Source of the DNA: Acidobacteriota bacterium
GTDB taxonomy: Bacteria; Acidobacteriota; Vicinamibacteria; Vicinamibacterales; SCN-69-37
Direction: 5' to 3'
Assembly (NCBI GenBank): GCA_016716905.1
Contig: JADJUS010000004.1
Coordinates: forward strand, 558,001 to 622,000
DNA: 64,000 nt
Below the pieces are notes generated by a model. That model was given only the letters and a program-made list of their open reading frames with translations, did not search any database and was not told where the DNA came from. Both the position numbers and the translations under genes were made by a program. Positions 42,639-52,357 of this stretch are shown here, piece after piece. Position 1 is the stretch's first letter, and every line of letters begins with the position of its first letter.

Positions 42639-44162
42639 ATGAAACATGTGCTGGGCGTTCAGGCGATGGCGATGGCGGTGCTGCTCATGGCCGCCGAGGT
42701 CTCAGGTCAGGTGGTCGCAGGGGACGGACAGGCGCCGGTGGAACTGACGCTCGACCGGATGGTGGAGCTCGGGTTGCGCGACAGCTTTCGCGTCCGTCAC
42801 CTGCAATTGGAGGTCGAGCGTACGCGCAGCCTGCTGACCGCCGAGCGGGCCGGCCTGAAATCCCGGGTCTCGCTCAATATCGCCGCGCCGCAGTTTCAGG
42901 CGATCTCCGACAACAAATGGAACTCTGTGCTGCAGCGCAACGAACTGGTGCGCGAAGACACGCGCAGGTTCCAGATGGACCTGTCCGTGCGTCAGCCCGT
43001 GATCCTGTTCGGCTATCCCACCAACGGCGTGTTGTCGCTGAACAACCGTGTCTACCGCTACACGCAGGTGAACGACGACGGACGCGACACCACGTTTTAC
43101 AACCGGTACTTCGTCGCCTACGATCAGCCGCTCTTCCAGCCCAACCGGATGAAGAACGACCTCGAAGAGGCCGAACTGAACCTGGAAAAAGCGGAACTGC
43201 GCTACAAGAGCGATGTGATCGCGGCGATTGATGACCTGGCGACCGACTACTTCGATCTGGTCAGCGACGCCTTCCGGCGCGACCGCGCCAACGAGTTCGC
43301 ACGTGACCTGACGTTGGCCATGGCCGCCGTGCGCGAAGTGGTGGCCAACGCGCCCGCGCGCGCGGGGGATTTGGATCTGCTGCAGGTGGAACTGGCCAAT
43401 GCTCGCGAAGCGGAGAACCAGTCGGCGTCCAACCTGCGCACGCGCGAGCAGACCATCAAGCAGCGGCTGCAGTTGCCGGCCAACGCGCCGGTCACGGTCC
43501 GTTCAGCCCTGGATGTGGTACCCGTGAAAGTGGATGTGACCGAGGCCATTCGCCTGGCGTCCACGCTGACGCCTCGCATGCGCCAGCTCACGATCGCGAC
43601 GCGCGAAAACGAAATCCGGCTGGCCGAGACCAAAGGCAACAATGCGTTCCGGATGAATCTGGAGGCCACGTACGGCCGCGAGGTGCAGGACCCGCGCTTT
43701 CAAAACCTCTGGTCAGAGCCGAGCAACAGCTACACGGTGGAAGTGAACGCCACCGTGCCCATCTGGGACTGGGGTGAGCGCAAACATCGCATTCAGGCGC
43801 AGCAGTACTCGCTCGATCGGGCTAACCTGTCGGAAGAGCAGACGCTGTCTGAGATCGAGACCGAGGTGCGCAACCTGGTGGCCAGTCTCGACGACTTCGG
43901 CCGGCGCTCCAGGACCATGCTCGACACATTGAAGCTGGCGCACGAACTGACCGAGACGACCGTGTCGCGTTACCGTTCCGGTGACGTCGGTCTCTCGGAC
44001 CTGATGCAGGCGCTGTCGCGCGAGTCCACCACCGCCAGCAACCTGCTGAACGCCTTCCAGGGATACCAGCGGACATTGCGCCGTCTCAAGGAAGTGACCT
44101 TCTTCGATTTCGAAGCCGGCATGCCCCTGGTCGAACGCTTCAACATCGCGCCCGGGAGGTAA
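42639..44162 (+). CDS. TolC-like outer-membrane efflux protein
   Basis: A 507-residue protein with a signal peptide (about 1-23, AEVSGQ) and two OEP-type repeats of long helices with barrel strands (VSLNIAAPQFQAISDNKWN; LEATYGREVQDPRFQ; VNATVPIWDWGERKHRIQ). LEEAELNLEKAELRYKSDVIAAIDDLATDYFDLV is the typical coiled helix. It would form the trimeric exit duct for tripartite efflux. It is single here, ended by a strong terminator; the adaptor/permease set at 2-5 kb could be a partner. ATG 42639 is preferred to the GTG at 42633, which lies in the 6-nt spacer after TAGAAT. Confidence 0.88.
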   Translation: MKHVLGVQAMAMAVLLMAAEVSGQVVAGDGQAPVELTLDRMVELGLRDSFRVRHLQLEVERTRSLLTAERAGLKSRVSLNIAAPQFQAISDNKWNSVLQRNELVREDTRRFQMDLSVRQPVILFGYPTNGVLSLNNRVYRYTQVNDDGRDTTFYNRYFVAYDQPLFQPNRMKNDLEEAELNLEKAELRYKSDVIAAIDDLATDYFDLVSDAFRRDRANEFARDLTLAMAAVREVVANAPARAGDLDLLQVELANAREAENQSASNLRTREQTIKQRLQLPANAPVTVRSALDVVPVKVDVTEAIRLASTLTPRMRQLTIATRENEIRLAETKGNNAFRMNLEATYGREVQDPRFQNLWSEPSNSYTVEVNATVPIWDWGERKHRIQAQQYSLDRANLSEEQTLSEIETEVRNLVASLDDFGRRSRTMLDTLKLAHELTETTVSRYRSGDVGLSDLMQALSRESTTASNLLNAFQGYQRTLRRLKEVTFFDFEAGMPLVERFNIAPGR

Positions 44163-44200
44163 GACCTCTGAGGTAATTACCTCAGAGGTCGTTTTGATTT
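44163..44200. terminator. bidirectional intrinsic terminator, perfect 28-bp palindrome
   Basis: A perfect palindrome with 14-bp arms (GACCTCTGAGGTAA and its complement, 44163-44190) followed by GTTTTGATTT lies between the TolC-like stop and the convergent carrier stop. Confidence 0.9.
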
Positions 44201-45520
44201 CTACCCCGCGAGCCAGATGCCGGCGAAGCCGACCAGCGACACGAGCAGCGCGCCGGGAATCGCAAACCGGATCCAGCGCGCGTACGACACCTGGGCCCCG
44301 AGGAGCATCGCGAGCACGGCGCCATTGGTCGGCGTGATCATGTCCATCAGGCCGGCGCCGGTCTGGTACGCGATGATTGCCGCATCGCGCGACACACCCA
44401 CCAGATCCGCCAGCGGCGCCATCACCGGCATCGTCAACACCGCCTGGCCGCTGACCGACACCACCGGAATGTGGAGCAGCGCATGGAACGGCACCATCAG
44501 CGCGGCCGCAAACATGCCCGGAGCTTGTGACAAGGGCGTGGCAAGCGAATAGAGGATGGTGTCGAGGATCTGCCCATCAGTCAGCGCCACACTGATGCTG
44601 CGCGCCACACCGACGAACAGCCCGGCGGCCAGCATTGGCTCCATCGCTTTCAGGAAGGCCGTGGCGGTGTCCGAGAGCGTCCGGCCCGAGACCACACCCA
44701 CAGCAAAGCCCGCGATGAGAAAGAGCCCGGACAATTCGTTGAAGCCCCAGTCGAGCTTCAGCACGCCGTAGACGTATGGCACAAACGGCGCGAGCGCGAT
44801 GGCCAGGAGCAGACCGTCGCGCGCCGTGGCGCGGCCCGGCGCCGGGGCGGCGACATCCGGGCGCACGTCGTCGCGTGACGTCATGGCGAGCGTCCAGGCG
44901 ATCCACACGGCCACGGCAGCGGCCAGCAGGCCGAAGCGCAGTGCAGGCTGGCTCAGCGGCGGCATCTCGGCGAATCGCAACGCGATGCCTGTCTGAAACG
45001 GGTTCGTCGGTCCGAACGCCGAGCCAACCGCCGCCGCGCCGAGGCTCATCGCAAGCGCGGTGACGGCACCAAAACCAATGCCTCGGCTCAGCACCAGGAT
45101 CACCGGAATCAACGCGACGATTTCCTCGTGCATGTTTTCGAGCGCCCCAAGGGTCGCGAACACGACACTGATCGCCACCACGATCAAGCGTGGCCGTGGC
45201 GTACCTCCGACAAGTGCTCCCACCAGTCGCCCGAGCGCACCGGTGGCGTCGAGCAGGGCAAAGGCCCCGCCGACCAGCAGGATGACGACGATGACGTCGG
45301 CGCCGGCGATGATGCCGCGGGGCACCGCGAGCAATGCCGCCATCGGGCCAACGGGAGTCTGCGCCACGCGTGCGTAACTGCCGGGCACCACCAGGTCGCG
45401 GCCGGTGGCCGCATCGGCACGACGTTCGTACTGCCCAGCGGGAACGACCCACGTCATCGCCGCAGCCACGGCCACGCCTGACAGCAGCAGGATAAAGGGA
45501 TGGGGAAGTTTGAAACGCAT
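44201..45520 (-). CDS. YfcC/C4-dicarboxylate anaerobic-carrier family transporter
   Basis: A 439-residue integral membrane protein with about 11-12 helices. ALENMHEEIVALIPVILVLSR, SAFGPTNPFQTGIA and TGAGLMDMITPTNGAVLAML are the conserved stretches of the YfcC (DcuC-like) family, whose substrates are uncertain (basic amino acids or dicarboxylates). ATG 45520 overlaps the stop of the DUF1295 gene (TGATG). Confidence 0.83.
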   Translation of the reverse strand: MRFKLPHPFILLLSGVAVAAAMTWVVPAGQYERRADAATGRDLVVPGSYARVAQTPVGPMAALLAVPRGIIAGADVIVVILLVGGAFALLDATGALGRLVGALVGGTPRPRLIVVAISVVFATLGALENMHEEIVALIPVILVLSRGIGFGAVTALAMSLGAAAVGSAFGPTNPFQTGIALRFAEMPPLSQPALRFGLLAAAVAVWIAWTLAMTSRDDVRPDVAAPAPGRATARDGLLLAIALAPFVPYVYGVLKLDWGFNELSGLFLIAGFAVGVVSGRTLSDTATAFLKAMEPMLAAGLFVGVARSISVALTDGQILDTILYSLATPLSQAPGMFAAALMVPFHALLHIPVVSVSGQAVLTMPVMAPLADLVGVSRDAAIIAYQTGAGLMDMITPTNGAVLAMLLGAQVSYARWIRFAIPGALLVSLVGFAGIWLAG

Positions 45521-46287
45521 CACACGGCCCTCCGCGGCCAAAGCACCAGGCGGCTGGTGCGGCGAACGTGCGCCAGATACTCGGGGTTGTCACCCCACTT
45601 TTTCTGCGCACTCGCTTCGAGCGTCGGAATGCCGGTGACGTTCAGGAGGATCCACGTGATCGACACCGGGCCGAGCACACCGGCCCATTGCCAGCCGGTG
45701 TAGCTGCCCGCAACAAACACAAACACGCCCCACCAGCACAACAACTCACCGAAGTAGTTGGGGTGCCGGCTGTACTTCCACAGTCCGGTGGACATCCAGC
45801 GACGGTCACCGCCAGGCTGGCGCTTGGCGATGAACTTCTGCGCGTCAGCCACGGTCTCGATCAAGAGCCCCGCGGCCCAAATTGCGGCGCCCAGCGACAT
45901 CCATGGTGTCCAGTCGCCTGGCGACGCGAACCAGATCGTGACCGGCAGCATGATCACCCACACAGCGATGCCCTGGCCGAGCCAGAACTTGAAGAACGGC
46001 CAGAACTGTTCGCGAATGCCGTCGAAACGCGCATCGCGCCCCATGTGGACGATCCGCACCAACAGGTAACCCGCCAACCGCACGCCCCAGACGATGACCA
46101 TCGTGGCCAGCGCCAGTTGCGGAAAATGCGCCGGGTTCCCTCGTGCCAGCAGGAGGGCGGCAATCACGATGAACGTCAGACCGTACGACAGGTCGGTCAC
46201 CTTGTCGGTGCGAAACGTAGCCGCGAAGGCGAAGAACACCGCCTGGATGAGGAGGCTGATACCGAGCGTCAGGAGGACGTCAGACAC
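45520..46287 (-). CDS. DUF1295 / steroid 5-alpha-reductase-like membrane protein
   Basis: A 255-residue membrane protein with about seven helices. TGLWKYSRHPNYFGELLCWWG is the conserved NADPH-binding C-terminal motif of the 5-alpha-reductase/ICMT superfamily. The natural substrate is unknown. It begins at a GTG overlapping the mscL stop and ends on the next gene start. Confidence 0.85.
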   Translation of the reverse strand: MSDVLLTLGISLLIQAVFFAFAATFRTDKVTDLSYGLTFIVIAALLLARGNPAHFPQLALATMVIVWGVRLAGYLLVRIVHMGRDARFDGIREQFWPFFKFWLGQGIAVWVIMLPVTIWFASPGDWTPWMSLGAAIWAAGLLIETVADAQKFIAKRQPGGDRRWMSTGLWKYSRHPNYFGELLCWWGVFVFVAGSYTGWQWAGVLGPVSITWILLNVTGIPTLEASAQKKWGDNPEYLAHVRRTSRLVLWPRRAV

Positions 46288-46715
46288 TAGCGGCGTGCCA
46301 GCAGGTCGCGAATTTCGGTCAGCAGCACTTCCTCACGTGAGGGCGGTGCCGGTGGCGCTGGTGCCGCGGCTTCCGCGCGCCTGGCCGAGTTCATCGCCTT
46401 GACGAGCAGGAACAGGGCAAAGGCCACGATCAGGAAGTTGACCACCGCATTGATGAGCACACCGTAGGCCAGCGCCACGCCGCCCGCGGCTTTGACGGCC
46501 GCCAGTGTGGCGTAGGGACCGGGGGGCGTGCCCTCCTTGAGCACCACGAAGTGGTTGGCGAAGTCCACGCCACCGGCCATCAGCCCGATCACCGGCATCA
46601 GGATGTCGCCGACAAAGCTGGCGACGATGGCGCCAAAGGCGACGCCGATGATGATGCCCACAGCCATGTCCATGACATTGCCTTGCATCGCGAACTTCTT
46701 GAACTCCTGCAACAT
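46287..46715 (-). CDS. mscL: large-conductance mechanosensitive channel MscL
   Basis: A 142-residue channel with EFKKFAMQGNVMDMAVGIIIGVAFGAIVASFVGDILMP, the gate-forming first helix, a periplasmic loop, the second helix (LINAVVNFLIVAFALFLLVKAMN) and the cytoplasmic bundle (SREEVLLTEIRDLLA). It protects against osmotic downshock. ATG 46715 has GGAGG 7 nt upstream and TACGAT before it; the region is divergent to lemA. Confidence 0.95.
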   Translation of the reverse strand: MLQEFKKFAMQGNVMDMAVGIIIGVAFGAIVASFVGDILMPVIGLMAGGVDFANHFVVLKEGTPPGPYATLAAVKAAGGVALAYGVLINAVVNFLIVAFALFLLVKAMNSARRAEAAAPAPPAPPSREEVLLTEIRDLLARR

Positions 46716-46750
46716 GGGAACCTCCGGGTGGGGTCGTATCGTAACTCCGG

Positions 46751-46756
46751 TATCAT
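46751..46756 (+). promoter_or_regulatory. -10 box of lemA
   Basis: TATCAT, followed by a leader with GGAGG before ATG 46778. It is part of the divergent mscL/lemA promoter. Confidence 0.4.
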
Positions 46757-46777
46757 GGATCACGGAGGCCTCTGCTC

Positions 46778-47380
46778 ATGAGCACATTCGTCGTCACGGT
46801 CCTGGTCGTCGTCGGCGTCGTCGTCATCCTCGCCGCATGGCTGGCCGGGGTCTTCAACAAACTCGTGCTGCTGAAGAACCGCTACAAAAACGGGTTTGCC
46901 CAGATCGAAGTGCAGCTCAAGCGGCGGTATGACCTCATCCCGAACATGGTTGAGGTGGCCAAGGGCTACATGAAGCACGAGCGCGAAACGCTTGAAGCCG
47001 TCATCACCGCCAGGAACATGGCGGCCGGTGGGCTGCAGAAGGCGGCCCAGAACCCTGGTGATGCCGCGGCGATGCAAGGGCTGGCCTCTGCGGAAGGCGC
47101 GTTGAGCGGAACGCTCGGGCGGCTGTTTGCACTGGCAGAGGCCTACCCGGACCTCAAGGCCAACCAGAACATGATGCAGCTCAGCGAGGAGTTGCGGTCC
47201 ACCGAGAACAAGGTGGCGTTCTCGCGTCAGGCGTTTAACGACGCGGTCACCGAGTACAACACGTACAAGCAGACTTTCCCTCCGGTCATTTTCGCGGGGA
47301 TGTTCGGGCACGGCGCGGACGCCAGCCTGCTTGAATTCGATAGCGCGGCAATCGCGGAAGCTCCCAAGGTCGCGTTCTAA
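46778..47380 (+). CDS. lemA: LemA family protein
   Basis: A 200-residue protein with an N-terminal membrane helix (about 5-27) and LVLLKNRYKNGFAQIEVQLKRRYDLIPNMVEVAKGYMKHE, the LemA signature, plus ENKVAFSRQAFNDAVTEYNTYKQTFP. LemA often neighbours M48 peptidases, as here (10-bp gap), and the pair is thought to act in membrane protein quality control. Confidence 0.93.
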   Translation: MSTFVVTVLVVVGVVVILAAWLAGVFNKLVLLKNRYKNGFAQIEVQLKRRYDLIPNMVEVAKGYMKHERETLEAVITARNMAAGGLQKAAQNPGDAAAMQGLASAEGALSGTLGRLFALAEAYPDLKANQNMMQLSEELRSTENKVAFSRQAFNDAVTEYNTYKQTFPPVIFAGMFGHGADASLLEFDSAAIAEAPKVAF

Positions 47381-47389
47381 GCGGCATCG

Positions 47390-48514
47390 GTGGCTACAGA
47401 CTTTTTCCAGCAGCAGGACGTCGCGCGGCGCAGCACCACGCGGCTGATTGTGCTGTTTGCGCTGGCGGTGCTCGCCATCATCCTGTCGATCGAGGTCCTG
47501 CTCGCGGCCACGACGGGATACCTCGGCAGGGATCCGGACACGGGAGCCATCAACTGGGCGGCGGTCACTGACCTGCGCCTGTTGCTGGTGTCAGCCGTCG
47601 GCACCCTGATCGTGGTGGGCGGTGGAAGCCTGTACAAGATCGCGGAGTTGCGAGCCGGCGGGCATGTGGTGGCCGAGCAACTGGGCGGACGGTTGCTCAC
47701 CGCCGGTACGGCCGACCTGGTTGAACAGCGGCTGTTGAACGTGGTGGAGGAGATGGCGCTGGCCTCCGGGACGCCAACGCCTCCGGTCTACCTGATGGAC
47801 CAGGAGGACGGCATCAATGCATTCGCCGCGGGGTTCTCGCCGCAGGATGCCGTGATCGGCGTCACGCGCGGCACGGCCACGCGACTGGATCGCGACGAGC
47901 TGCAGGGCGTGATTGCGCACGAGTTCAGCCACATCCTCAATGGCGACATGCGGCTGAATTTGCGACTGATGGGACTGCTGCACGGCATCCTGATCATCGG
48001 CATGCTCGGCTACTTCATCCTGCGGATGTCGTTCTACAGCGGGGGCGGGCGGCGTTCCAAGGACGGCAAGGACGGCCTGCCCATCCTGGCCATTGGCGCG
48101 GGCCTGGCGGTGATCGGCTTTGCCGGGACGTTTTTCGGCAACTTGATCAAGGCGGCGGTGAGCCGCCAGCGCGAATTCCTGGCGGATGCGTCGGCGGTGC
48201 AATTCACGCGGCAGCCTGACGGCATTGCGGGCGCGCTCAAGAAGATCGGCGGGTTCGTCAAGGGCGCGTCGATCCAGAATCCGAATGCACCACTGGCCAG
48301 CCACATGTTCTTCGGCGAGGCCACCTCGGGATTTACCTCGCTGTTCGCCACGCATCCACCGCTCGAAGAGCGCATCCGTCGCATCGACCCCTCGTGGAAT
48401 GGCGAGTTCCCTGAGAACGTCCCGGCCGGTCGCCGTGCTCCCCAGTGCGCAGTTCCCCGGTTCCCCAGGTCCTCGTCATTCCCCAGGTGCCCCAGTTCGC
48501 CGGTGCGGCGGTGA
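47390..48514 (+). CDS. M48 family metallopeptidase (HtpX-like), truncated by frameshift
   Basis: As read, 374 residues from a GTG start: two N-terminal helices, a peptidase domain with HEFSH (His177, Glu178, His181) and the third ligand Glu262 in REFLADASAVQFTR, two more helices, and HPPLEERIRRIDPSW. After about residue 345 the sequence becomes repeat translation (APQCAVPRFPRSSSFPRCPSSP) and stops. Homologues of this long LemA-linked type carry a further C-terminal domain, which is present downstream in another frame. The catalytic domain itself is intact. Confidence 0.85.
   Translation: MATDFFQQQDVARRSTTRLIVLFALAVLAIILSIEVLLAATTGYLGRDPDTGAINWAAVTDLRLLLVSAVGTLIVVGGGSLYKIAELRAGGHVVAEQLGGRLLTAGTADLVEQRLLNVVEEMALASGTPTPPVYLMDQEDGINAFAAGFSPQDAVIGVTRGTATRLDRDELQGVIAHEFSHILNGDMRLNLRLMGLLHGILIIGMLGYFILRMSFYSGGGRRSKDGKDGLPILAIGAGLAVIGFAGTFFGNLIKAAVSRQREFLADASAVQFTRQPDGIAGALKKIGGFVKGASIQNPNAPLASHMFFGEATSGFTSLFATHPPLEERIRRIDPSWNGEFPENVPAGRRAPQCAVPRFPRSSSFPRCPSSPVRR
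48439..48506. repeat. short-period repeat at the M48 frameshift
   Basis: Units like TTCCCCAGG, TTCCCCGG and TGCCCCAG at 8-9 bp spacing. The reading frame of the peptidase gene changes across this array. Confidence 0.75.
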
Positions 48515-49307
48515 CAGCATCGGGCAGCCAGGCCCTGCTCACCTTCGTCATGCCGCGGAATTGATCGAGAGCCTCCCGCCAGACCTGGGAGCCGCTGCTC
48601 GAGGGACGTACGGCGCCAGGGCCGTCGTGTATGGCCTGCTGCTTGATTCCCAACCGGCAATCCGACAGCAGCAATTGGCGCATCTCAAGACCGACGCAGA
48701 TACCGGTGTGTTCGAAGAAACGCGGAGGCTGGCCCCGCTGCTCGAACGGCTGCAGCCGAAGATGCGGCTGCCGCTGGTCGAGATTGCGCTGCCGTCGCTG
48801 CGTGCCCTCATTCCGGTGCAACGCGCCGCATTCGACCGCAACGTCGTCACCCTGATTGAGGCCGATAGCCGGATCAACCTGTTCGAATGGTCGCTGCATC
48901 GCATTCTGTTGAGGGATATCGAGACAGTCTTGGGCAGGGGCGGGCCGGCCGGCGTTTCGTACCAGTCGGTCGCGTCGGTACGCGCGCAGTGCGAACTGCT
49001 GATGTCCACGCTTGCGTACGTGGGGCAGCGCGACGAACAGGCCGCGGCCGCTGCGTTTGGCCAGGCCATGACGGTGCTGGCGATTGAGGGCGCGCACATC
49101 CTGACCAGGAAGGACTGCGGCCTGGCCGAACTCGACGGCGTGCTCGCTGAGCTTGACCAGGCGGCGCCGCAGGTCAAGCGGAAGATTCTGGAAGCCGCCG
49201 TGGCGTGTATTGCCGCCGATCGGCAGGCGACTGCCGCCGAGGCCGAGCTCCTGCGCGCCGTCTCAGCCGCCATGAGCTGCCCGATGCCGCCCATCCTGCT
49301 GGGCTGA
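48507..49307 (+). pseudogene. C-terminal part of the M48 peptidase, out of frame
   Basis: About 265 codons without their own plausible start, reading SIGQPGPAHLRHAAELIESL, GARAVVYGLLLDSQPAIR, EARLPLVE-like (MRLPLVEIALPSLRAL), INLFEWSLHRILL and AAMSCPMPPILLG. This is the helical C-terminal domain found fused to M48 peptidases in relatives of this type. It is one base out of frame with the upstream gene; the shift maps to the repeat. It is either lost, or made by slippage or from a repeat-length variant. Confidence 0.75.
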
Positions 49308-49340
49308 GTCGCTTCGTGGCATCATGGCGGGAGCATCCGT

Positions 49341-50537
49341 ATGGCCACACCCACCAAGACCAAAGCCCGCTTTGACTGGAGCGACCCGTTCCTCCTCGAC
49401 CAGCAACTGACCGAGGACGAGCGGATGATCCGCGAGACCGCCCGCGCCTATTGCACCGACAAACTGGCGCCGCGTGTGCTCGAAATGTTCCGCCACGAAG
49501 GCGTTGACGAGCGCATCTTCCGCGAGTTCGGTGCCCTCGACATGCTCGGCATCGTCATTCCCGAAGAGTACGGCGGCGCCGGGCTGGGCTACGTGGCCTA
49601 TGGACTTGTGGCGCGCGAGGTCGAACGCATCGACTCGGGATTCCGGTCGATGATGAGCGTGCAGGGATCACTGGTGATGGTGCCCATCAATGAGTTCGGC
49701 ACCGAGGCGCAGAAGCAGAAGTTCCTGCCGAAACTCGCCACCGGCGAATGGATCGGGTGTTTCGGCCTGACCGAGCCGAACCATGGCTCCGATCCGGGCG
49801 GCATGACCACCCGCGCGACGCGCGTGGACGGCGGCTATCAGATCACCGGCACCAAGTCCTGGATCACCAACAGCCCCATCGCCGACGTCTTCATCATCTG
49901 GGCGAAAGACGATGAGGGAGAGATTCGTGGCTTTGTGCTTGAAAAGGGGATGAAGGGCCTGAGCGCTCCGCCCATTCACGGCAAGGTCGGGTTGCGCACG
50001 AGCATCACCGGCGAAATTGTGATGGACGCGGTGTTTTGTCCCGAGGAGAACGCCTTCCCGGATGTCAAAGGCCTGAAGGGGCCATTCACGTGTTTGAACA
50101 GCGCGCGATACGGCATCGCCTGGGGTGCGCTGGGCGCTGCGGAAGATTGCTGGCTGCGATCGCGCGCCTATGTGATGGAGCGCAAGCAGTTCGGTCGCCC
50201 GCTTGCCGCCAATCAGCTGATTCAGAAGAAGCTCGCTGACATGCAAACCGAGATCGCGCTTGGACTGCAGGGTTGCCTGCGGCTGGGCCGGATGAAGGAA
50301 GAGGGCATTGCGTCGGTGGAGATCACGTCGCTGCTCAAGCGCAACTCGTGCGGCAAGGCGCTCGACATCGCGCGCATGGCCCGCGACATGATGGGTGGCA
50401 ACGGCATCACGGACGAATTTGGCGTCATCCGCCACCTGGTCAACCTGGAAGTGGTGAACACGTACGAGGGCACGCACGACATCCATGCCCTGATCCTCGG
50501 CCGCGCACAGACGGGCATCCCCGCGTTCGCGAACTGA
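49341..50537 (+). CDS. gcdH: glutaryl-CoA dehydrogenase (acyl-CoA dehydrogenase family)
   Basis: A 398-residue enzyme. FGLTEPNHGSDPGGM and TGTKSWITNSPIADVFIIWAK are FAD/substrate motifs, YGIAWGALGAAEDCWLRSRAYVMERKQFGRPLAANQLIQKKLADM is typical of GcdH, and the catalytic base is Glu376 in NTYEGTHDIHALILGRAQTG. It converts glutaryl-CoA to crotonyl-CoA in lysine/tryptophan or aromatic degradation. Confidence 0.93.
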   Translation: MATPTKTKARFDWSDPFLLDQQLTEDERMIRETARAYCTDKLAPRVLEMFRHEGVDERIFREFGALDMLGIVIPEEYGGAGLGYVAYGLVAREVERIDSGFRSMMSVQGSLVMVPINEFGTEAQKQKFLPKLATGEWIGCFGLTEPNHGSDPGGMTTRATRVDGGYQITGTKSWITNSPIADVFIIWAKDDEGEIRGFVLEKGMKGLSAPPIHGKVGLRTSITGEIVMDAVFCPEENAFPDVKGLKGPFTCLNSARYGIAWGALGAAEDCWLRSRAYVMERKQFGRPLAANQLIQKKLADMQTEIALGLQGCLRLGRMKEEGIASVEITSLLKRNSCGKALDIARMARDMMGGNGITDEFGVIRHLVNLEVVNTYEGTHDIHALILGRAQTGIPAFAN

Positions 50538-50786
50538 GGCACAGCCGAACCAGCGCCCGACATTCGCCGCAGGCGGCGGTCAACCTCCTGTCCAGAGGGC
50601 GCGAATCCTCGTTTTCTGGGTGCGTGAAAGTTCGCAGCCGGCTGCCGACGATCGGTTATTCGCCTTCAAGACACCAGAAATAGGCCGATTTTCCCACATT
50701 TCGAATGGCATGGCTTTCTCAAGCACGTGTGGATGAGTGCCGTGTTTTCGGCGCTCGTCCGTCCTACCTACTTACGGAGGCATGTC
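50538..50786. other. intergenic region before the porin gene
   Basis: Less than 300 bp, no coding sequence recognised. It is locally richer in A/T (50640-50740) than most gaps, as expected for a regulated promoter of the porin, but I cannot assign -35/-10 boxes with confidence. An ACGGAGG ribosome site lies at 50774-50780. Confidence 0.4.
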
Positions 50787-52346
50787 ATGAAGTCCCTGGT
50801 TACGTTCCTCGCAAGCGCCGTTGTGGTTGCGCTTTTGGCGACACCGGCGTTTGGGCAGACCGCAAACGATGCCACTGCGCGGATTGCGGCGCTTGAGCAG
50901 CAGCTGGCGGCGCTGCTGCCCGGTTCCGGCACGGCTTCGCCGGCGCTCCCAGCCGCTCAGGATCCGGCTGCCCTCGAGCGCAGGATTCGCGAACTCGAGA
51001 TGAAGATCGAGCAGCTTCTCAAAGAGAAAGCCCTGCCGGCTTCGAAGCTCATGAACAACGAGGATCAGGAACGGACGCTTGACCCGGTGGCCCTCGCCGG
51101 GTTCTACGACAACGGCTATCTTGTGGCGTCGAGCGCCGATGGCGCGTTCAAGTACTGGCTCGATGGCCGCGCGAATCTTGACTTCGCGATGTACCGTGGC
51201 TCGGAGAATCGCCTGCCGACGGGGTTTGAGGTTCGCCGCGCTCGGATCGGTGTAAAGACCACACTGTTCACCGACTGGCTGGCGGAGATCGATCTCGACT
51301 TTGCCGACAACCTGATCGAAATGAAAGACGTGTGGATGGGATACGCCGGCTTCTCGAACACCCTCATCAAGGCCGGCAACCACAAATCGCCGTTCGGCCT
51401 CGAATCGCTGACCTCATCCAAGAACATCACGTTCATCGAGCGTCCGTACATCGATTCATGGGCGCCCGATCGCCTCATGGGTCTCAACGTGAGCCACTGG
51501 GGACGGCACTTCCAGGTCTCGGGCGGCGTGTACGGCGAGGCCGCTGGCGCGTTTAACGACAAGGACAGCCTCACGGGCGGCGGCGCGGGCACGAGCCAGC
51601 GATGGAGCGTGATCGGGCGTCTCACCGTGGCACCGCTCAATGAGAAGGGCAGGATCCTGCACTTCGGCGCGGCCGCGGCCTACCGTCAGGCCGAGGTCGC
51701 CAAGATTGCGACATCGGGTGCCGACCTGCCCGATCGCCTGAATGCGAGCAAGATCGTCAAGCTCGACTCGCGCGCCGAAACGCATGTCAGCCGGGCGAAG
51801 TTTGTGAGCACCGGCGACATGAAGTACGTGGACAACTTCCAGCAGTACGGTGCGGAGGTGGCAGGCGTCGCCGGCCCGATGACGTTCCAGGGCGAGTACC
51901 AGATGACGAAGGTGAACCGTGTCGCGACGACCGTGGCTGCGTATGCCGACCACGAGTTCAGCGGCTACTACGGTCAGGTCACGTTCTTCCTGACCGGTGA
52001 GCGCCGGCCCTACTCGGTCTCCGAGGGTGAATTCATGCGAATCGTGCCCACACGCAAGCGCGGCGCCGTGGAACTCGGCGTCCGCTACAGCACGATCGAC
52101 CTGGACGATGTCACGACCGTGGATCCCATCAAGGGTGGCGCCGCCAAGAACATCACGGGCGGTTTGACGTGGTTCATGAACGCGAACCACAAACTGATGT
52201 TCAACGTGACACAGGTCGACAACAATGACAACGCGAAGCCCGGCAAGGACTGGGCCCCGCTGCCGACCGGCACCAGCACTTCGCAGACCTCCATCGTCGG
52301 CGACAAATTCATGACGTTCGCCGTGCGGTATCAGATCGCGTTCTGA
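50787..52346 (+). CDS. phosphate-selective porin O/P family protein
   Basis: A 519-residue outer-membrane protein. Signal peptide (about 1-23, PAFGQ), a coiled-coil segment (about 27-80, IAALEQQLAALL; RRIRELEMKIEQLLKEK) that can trimerise in the periplasm, then a 16-strand-type barrel with FEVRRARIGVKTTLFTDWLAEIDLDFADN, the Porin_O_P signature, ending in Phe. OprP/OprO take up phosphate and pyrophosphate/polyphosphate; other members carry other anions. It is followed by a strong terminator and then by CYTH and DASS genes. Confidence 0.88.
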   Translation: MKSLVTFLASAVVVALLATPAFGQTANDATARIAALEQQLAALLPGSGTASPALPAAQDPAALERRIRELEMKIEQLLKEKALPASKLMNNEDQERTLDPVALAGFYDNGYLVASSADGAFKYWLDGRANLDFAMYRGSENRLPTGFEVRRARIGVKTTLFTDWLAEIDLDFADNLIEMKDVWMGYAGFSNTLIKAGNHKSPFGLESLTSSKNITFIERPYIDSWAPDRLMGLNVSHWGRHFQVSGGVYGEAAGAFNDKDSLTGGGAGTSQRWSVIGRLTVAPLNEKGRILHFGAAAAYRQAEVAKIATSGADLPDRLNASKIVKLDSRAETHVSRAKFVSTGDMKYVDNFQQYGAEVAGVAGPMTFQGEYQMTKVNRVATTVAAYADHEFSGYYGQVTFFLTGERRPYSVSEGEFMRIVPTRKRGAVELGVRYSTIDLDDVTTVDPIKGGAAKNITGGLTWFMNANHKLMFNVTQVDNNDNAKPGKDWAPLPTGTSTSQTSIVGDKFMTFAVRYQIAF

Positions 52347-52357
52347 CAGCACACCTG

